From the NCBI GenBank assembly GCA_002682825.1, contig NOKP01000018.1:494099-558098 (forward strand): a DNA stretch of 64,000 nucleotides. The letters run 5' to 3'. The position numbers were made by a program, and so were the translations under genes. Positions 22,690-34,470 of this stretch are shown here, in pieces. Every line of letters begins with the position of its first letter. Positions within the stretch are counted from its first letter, which is position 1. The notes under the pieces were generated by a model. The model did no database searches. It was not told the origin of the DNA and saw only the letters and a list, made by a program, of their open reading frames with translations. The stretch is from Neonectria sp. B-13 (lineage: Eukaryota > Ascomycota > Sordariomycetes > Hypocreales > Nectriaceae).

Positions 22690-23552
22690 ATGATAGTTGG
22701 GTATGAGATCAATGGTTACAATATTCCCGTGGAATTCCCTCGTTCATTCTTTGTTGCCGACGATCGGCTTCCCTTAAGGGAATTCGAGGTGACATGCTCG
22801 CACCGGAGGAGTATGCCCTTCTCCAGCTTGGTTTCGAGGACAGACATCTAAGATGTTTGCTTAGCCAGGCTGCCTTAATCGAGAATGGCACTGACGCCTG
22901 GTTCCATCAGGTTACCGAGGTGTAAGCATACTCTCGAGAAATATTCGAGGAAGTTCAAGTTACCCGACCCGACATTGCCATGGGGGTAAATCCATCCATC
23001 AAAGCCGACAGGATATGGGAACCAAGCTAGCCGACAAAACCAAAGAGTGTCTGCAAGAACATGGAGCCAACGAGATCAACGTCATTATCTTGGCTTCAGA
23101 TGCCAGTGACACCGCTACCGCCGTCGTGTCAGGACATCTGAGCAAGGTATTCTCAAACGGATTCGTTGAGAACCGTTGCGAGTACCAAACCTTCACCGTC
23201 TCGTCGATGACTCCATCGTCCATGGCACGAGCACAACGCACGAGGCTGAAATTAAACAGGTCGTCTTTTTATTGTGTGCCTGAAATTTGTACACCCTTAC
23301 CTTGCGAGTATTCGCCAGGAGTCTTGGGCTTCAATAGCAGGGAAATCTGTCGCTTGGTACGGCATCGATATCGCGAGCATGACAGAGGTTGTCGCGCACG
23401 GTAAAACGAGCCAAGAGTTCGCCAGGTCATCAACGCAGACGAAGTACCAAGACCTCGAGGATCCAAAACGGCTTGTATGGAACCCTCTCCTGAGAGTCTC
23501 ATTAAATATTTGGAAGGTTATGTCTAAAACAGCGGCGAGCACAAGATACTAG
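22690..23552 (+). pseudogene. Decayed remnant of an unidentified protein-coding gene
   Basis: Several consecutive stretches look protein-coding but sit in different frames or are cut by stops. YEINGYNIPVEFPRSFFVAD (from 22699) runs in one frame. About 80 nt later MLAPEEYALLQLGFEDRHLR and ALIENGTDAWFHQVTEV continue in the next frame and hit TAA at 22923. Then AYSREIFEEVQVTRPDIAMG follows, and LADKTKECLQEHGANEINVI continues in another frame. Part of this could be rescued by an intron from the GTG at 22920 to the CAG before GATATGGG (about 23013), but the first frame change leaves no room for one. No family was recognised. A fast-evolving spliced gene is the alternative. Confidence 0.4.
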
Positions 23553-26539
23553 AAAGGATATGTGAGTTCTTCAGTGTAAACCGGGAGCAGAAGAAGACAC
23601 CCCCAGTAGCTGCTGTTTCTTATTGAAAATAATACCCCCGTGAATACGTTCATAGAGACGAGCAGAATACAGTGCGTCAGTGCATCGGTATATAATGTAT
23701 TTCCGTCACCACAACATAGTCTTACACTAAGCCAGTCGCCTGGTATTCACAGCGTGTGAGGCGATGGGTTGCTAGCTTTCTTAATGGGCGACAACCAATT
23801 TGTTTAAAGCAAATCGTATAACTAGAATAGGACTTATCGACTGGGTTCCAAATAGGTTTCGGCAGTTGCGCGTTGCTTCTAGACATGGACAGCTATTGGC
23901 TTCCTAGACAGACTATTGTGGAATACGAAGGGCTATTATAAGCATAGCTACGGATTTTGCATGTAGGCTGGAGTGCATTATGATGCATTTCTGGAACGGA
24001 ACTGACGTGTTGTCGGCCGTCGAAAATAGAAACATGCAGAGTTATGACGGCGTGTTGTCACGTTTCATTGACGTTTGAGTGTATTCTGCAGTTGGGGGTT
24101 TTTGGGTGAAGCATGCTGAAACGACCGGGGCCTTGACTGTCTGTGTCCGTGGTTGCAGGCTGGGAGGCTGGAACAAGGCTTGCGTCGACTCGCTGGTTAA
24201 CTAATCTGAGATCAAATGAACGGGCATCTGGAATTGAGGCTAGTAGGGGCATATCAGACCATCCCCACGCATTGACCGCTTTTGGCCGTATCTGAGAGTT
24301 CTAGCTGGTCTAAGTACATCGCCTTGTTCACCAAGACACACATAGATAGCAAGAGAGACAAAGTCGAGTTTATCTTCAAGGTGAACACCACCATCAAGGA
24401 AATGTTGCCTTGTGACCCTGACCCCCTGGAGCGTCGGACGAATCCCAAGCTTGGGGAGGAGTGGGGAGTTTCCCAAAGCGGTAGTTCTTATCTTGAGGGA
24501 GGCAACCTACGAGACGAAGCTAAGCTGAGGTGAGCTTCTGCCCTGTGGCGAGCTCTGCAGTCCATCTGCAGCACCGCGGCGGGCTGGACTGGGCTGGACT
24601 GGGCTGGGCTGCATTGTTTGTTGCTGCATTGGAACGCGTACGTCATGGCCATGGAAGCGGACCGATATTGGGGGGGGAATGTGGGGGAGGCCCGGTAGGT
24701 AGAGTGGTGGTCTTTGGTGGAGCGAGGAGGCCTGGTCGGCGGGCCTACAGCGGATGGATGGTTTTGTTGTTTTGTGCGGTAATCGCGCAGTGGCTGGCCG
24801 CGGGCGAGTCAGCGGAGACATGGGAAATGGGAAATGGGAAATGGTGGACCAGGCGAAACAATCGAGAGCATTGCCCGTTGAGGGGGGGCTGGATATTATG
24901 CTATGCGCTGGGGGGGCCAGGAGAGATGTCTCTATGGTATATTAGATTAGAGTAGCAGACAATGGGGGGCTCTTCATTTGCCTTCATTTCCCTTGGGAAT
25001 TGCGGCTACTGCCACTTGCTGACCAGCATTACCGTCATCGCTCTGACTCGGCACTCTCTGCACTCATCAATCTGCAGGCAGGATCAGGATCAACGTGTTC
25101 CCAGTTCCCACAAGGTGACAAGGCCATGGTTTTTGGTTGGTTTCGTCAGCCCAGCCTGCCCCTTGTCACAGAAGTCATTAGTGTAGTTCGGACATGAGGT
25201 ACCTCCATCTGGCGGCACTTCCTGGTACCTATACCACCAAGTATGTACGTACTCTCATCTTCCCGTCGGTCTGCTGTCCACGTTCGCTGTGCAGTTCCAG
25301 TAACTAATCCAGCTGCAGATTGCACCGCCACGGAGCTCGCCATACGAGGTCGCTCTCTGGCCATGCACCTCCAGCCGCCCAAGCTGCAAACCGCAGCAAG
25401 CCCCAGCCGCGGCGCGCGGTGCGACTGGCATTTTCGGGCGCTGTGGTTTGCTGCCTAGCAGCGCTGCAGAGGCTAGCATGCACGATCTTGATGGGCCGCC
25501 ACCACCTCTCACCTTGCAAAAGCAGAAAAACCGGCTCACTGACACGCGGCGGGGCCAATCAAAACGGACGTGCGTGCCGGGGGTGGCTTGACCCACTGGC
25601 CCAGCCTGTAATCGAGGCACTGACTGGACCCAGTGGACAGAGAACAAGGAGACAAGGCCACCTAGGACAGAAGAAAAAGACGCTTCTACGAATGCTAGCA
25701 CGGGGCTAGCGAGTACCTCCCGTCCAAAGTACCTTGCTCTCTCTCTGTCTCTCTGTCTCTCTGTCTCTCTCTCCTCCTGGATTCTGGAATTGGATCCATC
25801 GCAAGTCTACACCGCAGGGGGCATTCTTTTATTTAGATGGTGGATCAACCAGCCGACTGTCTGTGAACAGGACCGACCCGGTTATTACCTCCCAGAGTCC
25901 CAGGTTGCCAGGTTCTCTGCTTCCCAATCCAAACCTCCTCTCTCGCTCGCCCTGTTTCATTCTTCCAACCTACGCCAGAAACCGCCCCCCCCCCCAAAAG
26001 GAATAGGAAACGGGGAAAAGTGAAATCGACCATCTACTTACCCAGCCAACTCTATCGCCCCGGAGTCCGCCCGTGTGTTAGCTCTGCCTTGTTGCTTGCG
26101 TGGCCGAACCGTCCTTTCGTTTTCGACTTTTTTCTCGCCCCGCGCAATTGGCTGCATTGCCCTGGCCTCGTCATCAAACCACCACCACTACTACCAAGTA
26201 CCTAGACTACAAACCTCCACTGCCACCACTACCGCCCATCGTCACTGTCGTTTCCGATCTGGACCAAGTCCGTCCGAGCTGAGCAGGGAGGGGCCGAGAG
26301 CGCGCAAATCACTTCGTCGCCGCCGAATACTTCTTCCTCTCGACGTCCGCCCAAATTGTGGAAAATCAAAACAAAGCCCGGTTGCGAAGCTTTTCTGCTC
26401 TGCGCTGAAGCTTGTATCAGCCTGACTCGCGAGCCTGGTCACTTACACTTACACGCCACCGCGACCCGCGCAAATCTTCACTTCGACTCACCTTGCCTCA
26501 CCTCACCTCACCACGCCTCATCGCATCCATCCCCAAACA
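23553..26539. other. Gene-poor intergenic region
   Basis: About 3 kb without a supported gene. Locally AT-richer (about 23.6-24.1 kb), then GC-rich with low-complexity open frames. A short open frame near 24282-24533 reads like coding sequence (KRDKVEFIFKVNTTIKEML) but stands alone and may be another remnant. The right end is the CT- and CACC-rich leader of the small secreted-protein gene. Confidence 0.45.
25735..25775. repeat. (TCTG/TCTC)n pyrimidine repeat
   Basis: Tandem CT-rich tract with regular TCTG interruptions. Confidence 0.85.
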
Positions 26540-27108
26540 ATGCGCTCCGCCTCAATTCCCGCAGCACTGCGCGTGAGCGTACTGCTCTGCATTGTCGCAT
26601 TTCTCTCGCTCGCGGCTACAGCCGAACCAGTCCGCGTCTCAGGCAACAGGCAACTCATCGCCGATGCCTCGGCCTTCGTGTCAAACGGTACGTCCACCTT
26701 GTCTCATTTATGATCCCATGCAATTGCCCCCGGTCCTTGGCGCTGACGACATGCCCAGGAATCGCATCGCAACTGCCCCCGCAAGATCGCCTCGTCGCGT
26801 CGGATAAGCACGACTCCTCGCCCCAGCTGGTTCAGAAGCTGTCGTCCACCACCTTCAGCGTCTCTAACGTCGAAGCTGCGTCGCTCAACGTCAGGGCCGT
26901 TGCCCATGTCGGCATCAGCATCCTCTTCAACCTAGCCTCTTCCAACAGCGTCGTTGGCTTCCTTATCGGCAATGAGTCGACTTCCACCTTCGCCAAGTCC
27001 GATTTCACTGACGTCGACAACGGCACCGCCGCGTCAGGTCGACGACATATTACCGGCATGAGCGTCGCCCTCGTCATAGTTATGCTCTTTTTCGCCGTTT
27101 GGATGTGA
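26540..27108 (+). CDS. Small secreted, probably GPI-anchored protein of unknown function
   Basis: Two exons (26540-26687 and 26759-27108) split by a 71-nt intron (GTACGT donor, CTGAC branch, CAG acceptor) encode 165 residues. The N-terminus is a clear signal peptide (RVSVLLCIVAFLSLAATAEP) with a likely cleavage after ATA. The C-terminus is a hydrophobic tail (GMSVALVIVMLFFAVWM) preceded by small and basic residues (GTAASGRRH), the arrangement of a GPI-attachment signal. The middle is Ser/Asn/Val-rich with few Cys and includes a mildly hydrophobic stretch (VGISILFNLASSNSVVGFLI). No family was recognised. Location at the cell surface is inferred. The splice phase (AACG/GAATC) is consistent, and the first exon cannot be extended upstream in frame as a secreted protein. 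Confidence 0.72.
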
Positions 27109-28534
27109 ATCCGAATCGGTTCTCTTTCTTTTGTCTCATTTTCTACTATATTTCTTCTCAAGATACCCACCTTCCCGCGGTTCAAACGGGCTGGAACGCT
27201 TCACTTTTTACGCATGCACATTTAGACCTCATATGTGCCCCCTCCTGGACATACAACTTAGCACACAGACGACACAGACGTCTTGGAGATGGGCCCCTGG
27301 AACGGCCCTCGTCATCTTGATCAAGGATGGCATGGCCTGGGGTCCTGGACCGAAGGATGCATGCGACATACAGGATATGGACAAACCCCTCTGGATAGCG
27401 GATGTAATGACGATAATGGATGAACATGTAAATGATGGCAATACCAATGTTGGATGGTTGGACTTGGAACGAGGGCGGATTCCCTCGGTGCAGATGACAT
27501 GACTGATCACTGCAATGATCACCACATAGAACATAGCCCAGTTATAGAGGGCTGGTATATAGCAACAGAGAGTCATCCAAGGCTTGGATTGAACTTTTAT
27601 CATTGACATTATTCTCGTTGCTGTGAAGAAACATGGTATTACGGCGTACCGAATGCATAGATGTAACATGAGTTGAAAACCAACAAGATACAATTGAAAA
27701 ATGACAGATGCCAATTCTGTAGTCCAACTACCTACAGCATAGCAGGCAACACGAGCTGAGGAACGCAAGACTTAAAGGATAAACATTCAATCTATAGATT
27801 GCCTAAGCCTAGACTGCTTCTTCTGCGTCTGTATTGAACCAAGTGTAGAACGATGAGTGATGGTTCTCCACCACGTCAAGTGTTAAAAATGCAGCAAACG
27901 GAGGACCATGTTCTCGAGATCGGCAGTAGGTGTTTCGAGGCTCGGGTTTCACTACGTCATCAGCTTCGAAATCGATGCGATTGTAGGGTGCCGTTGTTTT
28001 AAGGGCAAAATAAACATTCTTCAGCATTGATTGACCTTCAGCTATTGCTGGGATGTGCTGGGACGCTGAGCACTAGGAAGCCATTGCCGTTTTGGGAACA
28101 CGTCGGCATTGACATCCGCCGACCACCGCTCATAGACTCGAACCACGTGCAGACTTGCAATCATTGTTCTGGTCCAAGATAACAACAACGGCCTCAGACA
28201 AGCAGAAACGGGCAATTGGACGGGTGAATTGGCATCCAACGGCCCCTTAGAAGCCATCGGCGTCATCAGCGACTCCGATTTTGCATTTCCTCGTCGTCAA
28301 TAAATTTTTGATCGATTTTGCTGTGTCGATTGTGTATCTCAGCCATCTGAGTTTTGGGGCAAGAAATAAGGGCAGCGGTCGGACTGACTCAGCAAATTTT
28401 CTCCCGGACCTCATCATCCCGCCTCACGACGACGACGACGCCGCCGCCGCCGCCGCCGCTGCTGCGCCGAATTGCCCGTCCCGTGGAACGACCCTGCTGC
28501 TGTGCCTGGCTTATGTCCTAGCGAAGCCATCATC
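27109..28534. other. Intergenic region
   Basis: About 1.4 kb with the 3'UTR of the small secreted-protein gene and the promoter of the TBF1-like gene. No supported coding region or RNA gene; a GGTTCGAGTC-like string on the minus strand near 28124-28133 was checked for a tRNA and rejected. Confidence 0.5.
28427..28466. repeat. (GAC)n-(GCC)n trinucleotide repeat in the 5' leader
   Basis: About five GAC units pass directly into about six GCC units and then GCT, roughly 70 bp upstream of the TBF1-like start codon. GC-rich and likely structured if transcribed. Confidence 0.9.
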
Positions 28535-31500
28535 ATGGCTGAGCCTGCGCAGCCCGACGTGGCCGCGGCCATGTCGCCAACGGGTGCGTCCCCCGCCACC
28601 CGCGATGCCCCCAATTCGCGACTTGCGAAACCGCCCTCTCGCTCGAGAGTGGCCCTCGCGCATCCCCCGCTGACAAGCTGCGGCTTCTAGGTATCAAGCA
28701 AGAACCCAACATCCTCGACGGGCTAGACCTGGAGTTGGCCCTCCAAGCCGCGACCAAGCGACCGTTCGACGACTTGGCCTTGACCAACGGCCATGACCCC
28801 TCAAAGAGGGTCAAGAGTGAGAACGATGCCACGCACGATAACGAGTTCGACAATGATCACGGCGCCGAGGAGTCGCTGGAAGACGGGCTGGCCTTGCTTG
28901 TCCAGAATGCGCTCTCCAACGTCGGCGACCTGGTGAGTCAGTTCACCCAGGATGCCGACATCCCTCACACCACCACCGACCCGATGGACGTCGACTCCAT
29001 ACCCGTCCCAGAAGATTCTCTCCCCCCGGCCCCCGTATCGTTTATATCCGACCCCCAAAAGTATTTGCGCAATGCCAGCCGGAATGCGCTGGGCAATTTG
29101 GTAGGTTGGAACCACGGCGCAACCACGACGACCGAGCGCTTACCTCGGCGAACAGGCCATCTCGATGATACTCATCTTTTCCCAATCCTTCGACGACTCA
29201 ATAAAGCCCATAAGGGAAACCGATTCCCAACATTCCAAATCCTTCCGACAACTACAGACCTCCTTCGAGCAAATCAAGCAAATATACTCCACCGGCTCCA
29301 TCCTATCCTCCATTGAGGCCGATCTCCAAGATGACGAATCACGTACGATACTGGGTTTGTCAAACCTGGCTCAGTTTGGCCTCTGGCTGCTGGACGGTGG
29401 TTTTCAGTCGTACAAGGAAGCTCATCAACATTTCCACGCCATTTTCCCAGACCAAATATCTCACCTGGGAACGGAAATCGTCGAGCTATACCTTGCGCTC
29501 AAGACTCAATTGGCCATCGAATCGCTCCTAGCAAAAGCCCCAGATCAACAGATTGAGCCGGTTCTGAACGAGATCTTTCTCGATGGGTTGGAGGAGGAGA
29601 TGCGTGGCCTCCATGGAGGCTTCGAGCTGACAACGGCGGATCAGGAGTTTGTCTCCTCCGCCCGATCACGAAGAGATGCCCTCCAAATCGAGGCGCATTT
29701 AGAGACCGGTAAGATTCCGGTGTCTCTCGTTACACCCTCGAGCTTATCTAACATCATAGTAGCTACACTAAAGGGAAAATACCCTGCCGATGACTTACTA
29801 CGCAGCTTTAGCACGTACGTGAAAGGCCGTGTTGCTTCAGTGTCAGAGTTGGGGACTAGACTAGGTCTTTCTGTGCCAACTGGCGTAGAAACCGCTCTCG
29901 ACATTCTCCCCGACGCCCCGAGCGACGGCGATCTCGACTTGGATGACCTCTCCTCGTTCTTTGAAAAGACCACATCTGGCCTTGTCCAAAACGCTCTGGC
30001 TGGCTTGACAGAGGAGGACCCTGCGCCAGAACCAGAGCCAGAGCCAACGCCAACACCATTGCCAACACCTGCTATTGAGGCTATTGAGCAGCCGGTCGAG
30101 GTCGCCAAGAGCCCTCCCAAGGCCGAACCAGCACCCCCGCAGACGAATGGCAAGGTGGACTTGATGACCGACTATAAGGAGTTGGAGGCGCTAGTTGCGG
30201 AGAGTACTTCAAACTATGTGAAGACGACGCTGCATGGGTTGTCGCCAGTGCCGTATCAGCCAACTGTGCCCACAAGTACCAGTGAGTGTGACCGCGAGAT
30301 GCACCGGAAAGCACAGCTAACATCCCCCGCAGCCGAGACTATGGCAGCCCAGTCATACTTAAGCCAGCTACAACAGGTCCAGTCTCAGCACCCATACTAC
30401 TCGTACACGCAACATGTGCCTGAGCCTCAGCCTCCGCCTCCTGGCCCCGGCGAGAACCTTCCTCCCAACCAGACCTTTCCCAGTGCCATACTATATGACA
30501 AGGCACGCCAAGCGGCGCTCTCGAAGTCTTCGGCCCACACCCGGAGAGAAGGCCTTCACTCCACTCGCCGACCTTGGACGCAGGAGGAAGAAAAGGCCCT
30601 TATGGCTGGCCTCGATATGGTTAAGGGTCCTCACTGGAGCCAAATTCTGACTCTATTTGGCCCGAACGGCACTATATCCGATATACTCAAGGATCGGACC
30701 CAAGTCCAGTTGAAAGACAAGGCTCGAAACCTCAAACTGTTTTTCCTCAAGACGAACTCGGAAATGCCTTATTATCTACAGGCTGTCACCGGCGAGCTCA
30801 AGACCCGAGCCCCTACCCAAGCTGCTAGGAAGGAGGCAGAGGAACGAGCAAGGATGAATTCAGAAGAAGAGCAAGCCAGGATACAAGGTATCATGACCCT
30901 GGCCGGAGGGCTGCAGAATCCTCCTCACGGTAGAACCATGGGCAATACTGCCACCGGCGGATCGGGCGTCATCACACCTGCCCAGGCCGCGAGCGCTGCA
31001 CAAGCCGCTTCTGGTCAGCATGGCTCTGCATCTCATCACGGAACGAATGGGCACGGTGTTACTTCTGCTATTACTTCAGGATACCCAGCGTCCTCTTTGC
31101 CACAGGCCCGAACAGGGATGCTGGCCACGAGCCAACAAGCACTGCAATCAGCAGCACAACCTCACCCCCGCCCACAGTCACAACACTCTCCTCAGACACC
31201 CCGGCCGCAGTCACAACATAATCAACTGGCTATGCCAACTCCCGTCCAGCCGCAGGTCGCCCGGTCTCAGTCTTCCACGCCAGTCGGACAAGGCCATCAC
31301 TCGTCACCGCATCACACCCCGACACCACAACACACCTCAAGCATGGCCGCCCAACCTCAACACACACAATACTCTCACACCCACAACTCACAGTCTCCTT
31401 ACCAAGCGCCCTCGGCCCAAATGCAAGGTCAGCCTGTGCACATGGTTTCGCACGCCCCTGGAATGGATTCCTTGGCCGATGTGCACGACAACGCCGCCGA

Positions 31501-31549
31501 GGCCGCCTTGCTGCAAGGTCTCCAGGCCGCAGTGGCTGAGTCTCTGTGA
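28535..31549 (+). CDS. TBF1: TBF1-like telobox (Myb/TRF) DNA-binding protein
   Basis: Four exons (28535-28583, 28691-29100, 29156-30281 and 30333-31549) encode 933 residues; all phases close. The C-terminal half carries a single telobox Myb domain (about residues 605-665: RRPWTQEEEKALMAGLDMVK, HWSQIL, then VQLKDKARNLKLFF, the VxLKDKxRN recognition helix). Such domains bind TTAGGG-type sequence at telomeres, subtelomeres and promoters. The N-terminal half (about 130-400) is helical and fits the TRF-homology/dimerisation region of Tbf1 and TRF proteins. The tail is Gln/His/Pro/Ser-rich and ends in an acidic helix (DVHDNAAEAALLQGLQAAVA). Intron 1 was placed at ACGG/GTGCGT with a GCTGAC branch and TAG acceptor because exon 1 otherwise stops at 28690. 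The third intron (51 nt) is in frame and stop-free. Choice between TBF1 and other telobox proteins rests on domain order. Confidence 0.85.
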
Positions 31550-32375
31550 TACCACACAGTAGAACTCTTTGTCGTCGCACCGTGGCGATTTTCTCTGGGG
31601 AGTGCGCTCTCTTTACTCTTAAGTGTTTTTATATAGACTTCTTCCCTTCGATTCGATTGATGGCTGGGCAGCACAGGCCTATGGATTAGGGCCTATATAC
31701 CAACTGATGGCTCATGGGCAGCCGTATATAGACTTCCGCACCCGAGGTTCAGCGACCGGGGCCGTAGAAAGGGGCCCACATGGATTGAAGCTTCTACGGC
31801 GAAACAAAAGTAGTGTTTTGTATGGAATGATACCACGATTTAGGAGTAAGATGGGCCAAAGCTCGTCGAGGCGCATAACTGTAGTTAGACAATAAAAACA
31901 TGACAACTTGACGATGGGCTTGATAATTAAGTAACTGAAGGCCTGGCTCGTTGTAGCTCTCGGTGATGGCGACGGCGGGTTGGTAAAAGGCGTACCCTCA
32001 CCGCGAGACAACCGAGAGGGGCACGAATAACTGGAGAGTGGCATGCCAGTTCCCGCAATCAACCTCACATGATCACCGCTGGCATCCGTGGATAACTACC
32101 GGTTGCTGTATCTGGCCGTGTTGTCGGCAATTGCCTGCCGTGCCACGTCTCATTCACGGTAGCTTGTGTTACGTGCCATTGGCGGTCAATAGGGGTTACC
32201 AGAGACGTTTTCGAAGTACTTCATCGCTGCCCGACTATAAAGTGGCCTCTTGGCCAAGCTACACACTCTCGAAGCAAGTTCTACAACCTCACAGCGGTTC
32301 ATTACTCGTCTCTGTTCCAATCCAGATTCTCCGACTTCCCTAACACTAACATATCCAACTATCCAACTACGAGCT
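31550..32375. other. Intergenic region
   Basis: About 830 bp between two genes on the same strand; it holds the TBF1-like 3'UTR and the promoter of the Cys/His-rich gene. No supported coding region. Confidence 0.5.
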
Positions 32376-33986
32376 ATGCTGCCCAACACTTGCCGCTATC
32401 AACAGTGCAGTCCTCTCCCCGACTTGGAGCCCGTTTGTGCAGCTCCTGGGACTGTCTGCCGCAACCCGGCAACGAAACTTAGGATCAATGGACAGAGGGT
32501 GTTTTCGCCGTTCTGTCGATACCATACCTGTCGGCGGGTAGAAGGTGGGAGGGTTTGCCCTGTAGCCAAGTTGCCTCGAGAGGTGCTCTGTCGTGAGCGT
32601 GAGTATCGAAGAGCTGCCCAAGACAACCAGATTGCTAATGCCTAGGGTGTAGATATGAGATGTACCGCGGTTGAGGCCGGGATGAGGTGCAACATGAACG
32701 TCAAGGATGGGAACTCGGGCGTCTACAGCTTCTGCACGGAATTCCGTACGTTTATACCACAACAACTGAAAAGACTTTGAAGCTAATGCCTAGGAACTAG
32801 ACCTCTGCACGTTTCCCGGTTGCGAGGACCGGCGAGTGCGGCGCAACGGAGAGGACCTCCAGTTCTGCAACCACCACCGCTGCGAGCACGACAGCTGCAG
32901 GAACGTCAAAGAACGCGGCCCCTTCTGCAGAACGCACACCTGCGGTGACACGCACTGCATCTCGTTCGTACCGGGCGGCGACGCCGGCGACCCGGAGCGG
33001 TTCTGCGAGCGGCACCGGCGGTGTCTCAAGCCGCAGTGCGCCCGCTTCTGCCACGTCCGCGAGAACGGGCTGCCGTCGCCGTTCTGCGGTGCGCACTACT
33101 GCGAGTTTGCCGACTGCGGCAACGAGCGGGACTCGGCGGCGCACTGTGCCGAGCATACGTGTGTCGAGCCGGGCTGCGCAAAGGGCCGAGAGTCGGCGAA
33201 GGGGCTGTACTGCAAGGAGCATGGCTGCAAGACCAAGACGTGCACGATGAGGCGCTTCGGTAGGGAGCATTGCCCGTTGCACAAGTGCAAAGTAGATGCG
33301 TGTGAGGCGGAGGCGAGGACGAATGGGTATTGTGCAGGGCACCAAAGGTGGTCTGACGGTGGGCGGGAGAGGGAAAGGCGAGGGCAGACTTTGGGAGGGA
33401 CAGCCTTCGCTGCGTGCGATGATGGTGAATACGTCTCCGAATACTTAAGACTACAGACTCCGCTAACATGCGAGCAGACTACTACGATGTTTTCCCAGGT
33501 CTCGACGACAGGGCTAGGTGTCGCCGCGGCGCGGAGCGAGGCAGCCGATACTGCGAATGCCGTGTCTGCGAACACGAAGCTGCCAGGGCACGCTCGCTCG
33601 AGTACTGCGAGAGTCATGAGTGCGTGGTCGCCGGGTGCCATCGAACAAGGAGGCTGGGCTGTCGACGGGGAGTTCCCCATGGCGTCGAGGGGCTGTTCTG
33701 CGACGCTCACGCGTGCAGCCAAGCCGGATGCTGCAACCGGGTCGTCGAGGACACGGGGCGGTGTTTTGAACATGCGAGATGCCGCGAGGATGGGTATGGA
33801 CTCGGTGTAGAGAATGACGCTGGGCGTCGATGGGGGAGGACGGGATGGGGAGGACGGTTGAGGGAGAGGGAGAGGGAGAGGGAGAGGGAGAGGGATGATC
33901 GGGGAGAGAGACGCGAGAGACGGGTTGGATGGGGAGGGGATAGGGAGGGAACGAATCCGTGGGCTGCTTGGGGGATTACCATGTAA
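32376..33986 (+). CDS. Cys/His-rich tandem-module protein of unknown function
   Basis: Four exons (32376-32598, 32653-32745, 32801-33424 and 33478-33986) encode 482 residues. Nearly the whole protein is a string of about fifteen modules of the form C-x2-H-x-C-x(3,4)-C: FCRYHTC, LCREHMRC, FCNHHRC, FCRTHTC, FCGAHYC, HCAEHTC, YCKEHGC, HCPLHKC, YCESHEC, FCDAHAC and others. The spacing strongly implies metal, probably zinc, binding. The pattern recalls the Cys-x2-His repeats of WRKY19-like proteins but no named family was recognised. Splicing was fixed by module continuity: both exon 1/2 and exon 2/3 junctions need the second of two closely spaced TAG acceptors. Each junction also creates a module His (REH and EFH). 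The C-terminus is an Arg/Glu and Gly-rich low-complexity tail. A GTAAGT overlapping the stop codon allows an alternative longer end (to 34419). No signal peptide or membrane segment. Confidence 0.78.
33861..33895 (+). repeat. (GGGAGA)n hexanucleotide repeat in coding sequence
   Basis: Five to six uninterrupted units in the last exon of the Cys/His-rich gene, encoding alternating Arg-Glu. Runs of three G separated by AGA fit a G-quadruplex-type motif. Confidence 0.92.
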
Positions 33987-34470
33987 GTGGGGGTTTGGAT
34001 ATCTTCTGGAGTTTGGGATGTCTTCTAGAGAGGCAACCTTTAGAGAGAAGGACCTAGAAGGCATCATCAAGTCCTAGAGTATTTTAGTAGAATAGAGATG
34101 GTTGCTCAGTGCAATGGCGATAATAATCCTCCCCCGGACCGACGAGAAGGGGAAGTTGGTCGCCACCTTTCTCGAAGATGGTGAGGCGGCGCACGTCATG
34201 TCATACCTCACGCAGCTGCAGCCTGCGGGTTGGGGGCCGAGCGAAGAGGGTGCTATCTGGACCGGAAGAGGAACAGCGAGGCTGAAGCTGAAGGGGAAAG
34301 AGGCGGGTCCCGCGAGGCTTGGGGTTGTGAAGTTGGGTTGCTACAGTTGCAAGTTGGAAGATGGTGGAGAGAGGGTGCAAGGTGAGACAAGTTGGGTATC
34401 AATGAGTGAGGTTGGATGAGAGAAGCAGACAGCGAGAATAGAACGAAGTACATTTTCACGGGTATCTACG

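Noticed and set aside
28110..28135. Possible tRNA B-box (GGTTCGAGTC on the minus strand)
   Set aside because: No A-box at the right distance and no acceptor-stem complementarity.
33096..34070. 324-codon minus-strand open frame with Pro/Leu/Ser repeats
   Set aside because: Antisense to the Cys/His-rich gene; low-complexity parts are complements of the GGGAGA repeat.
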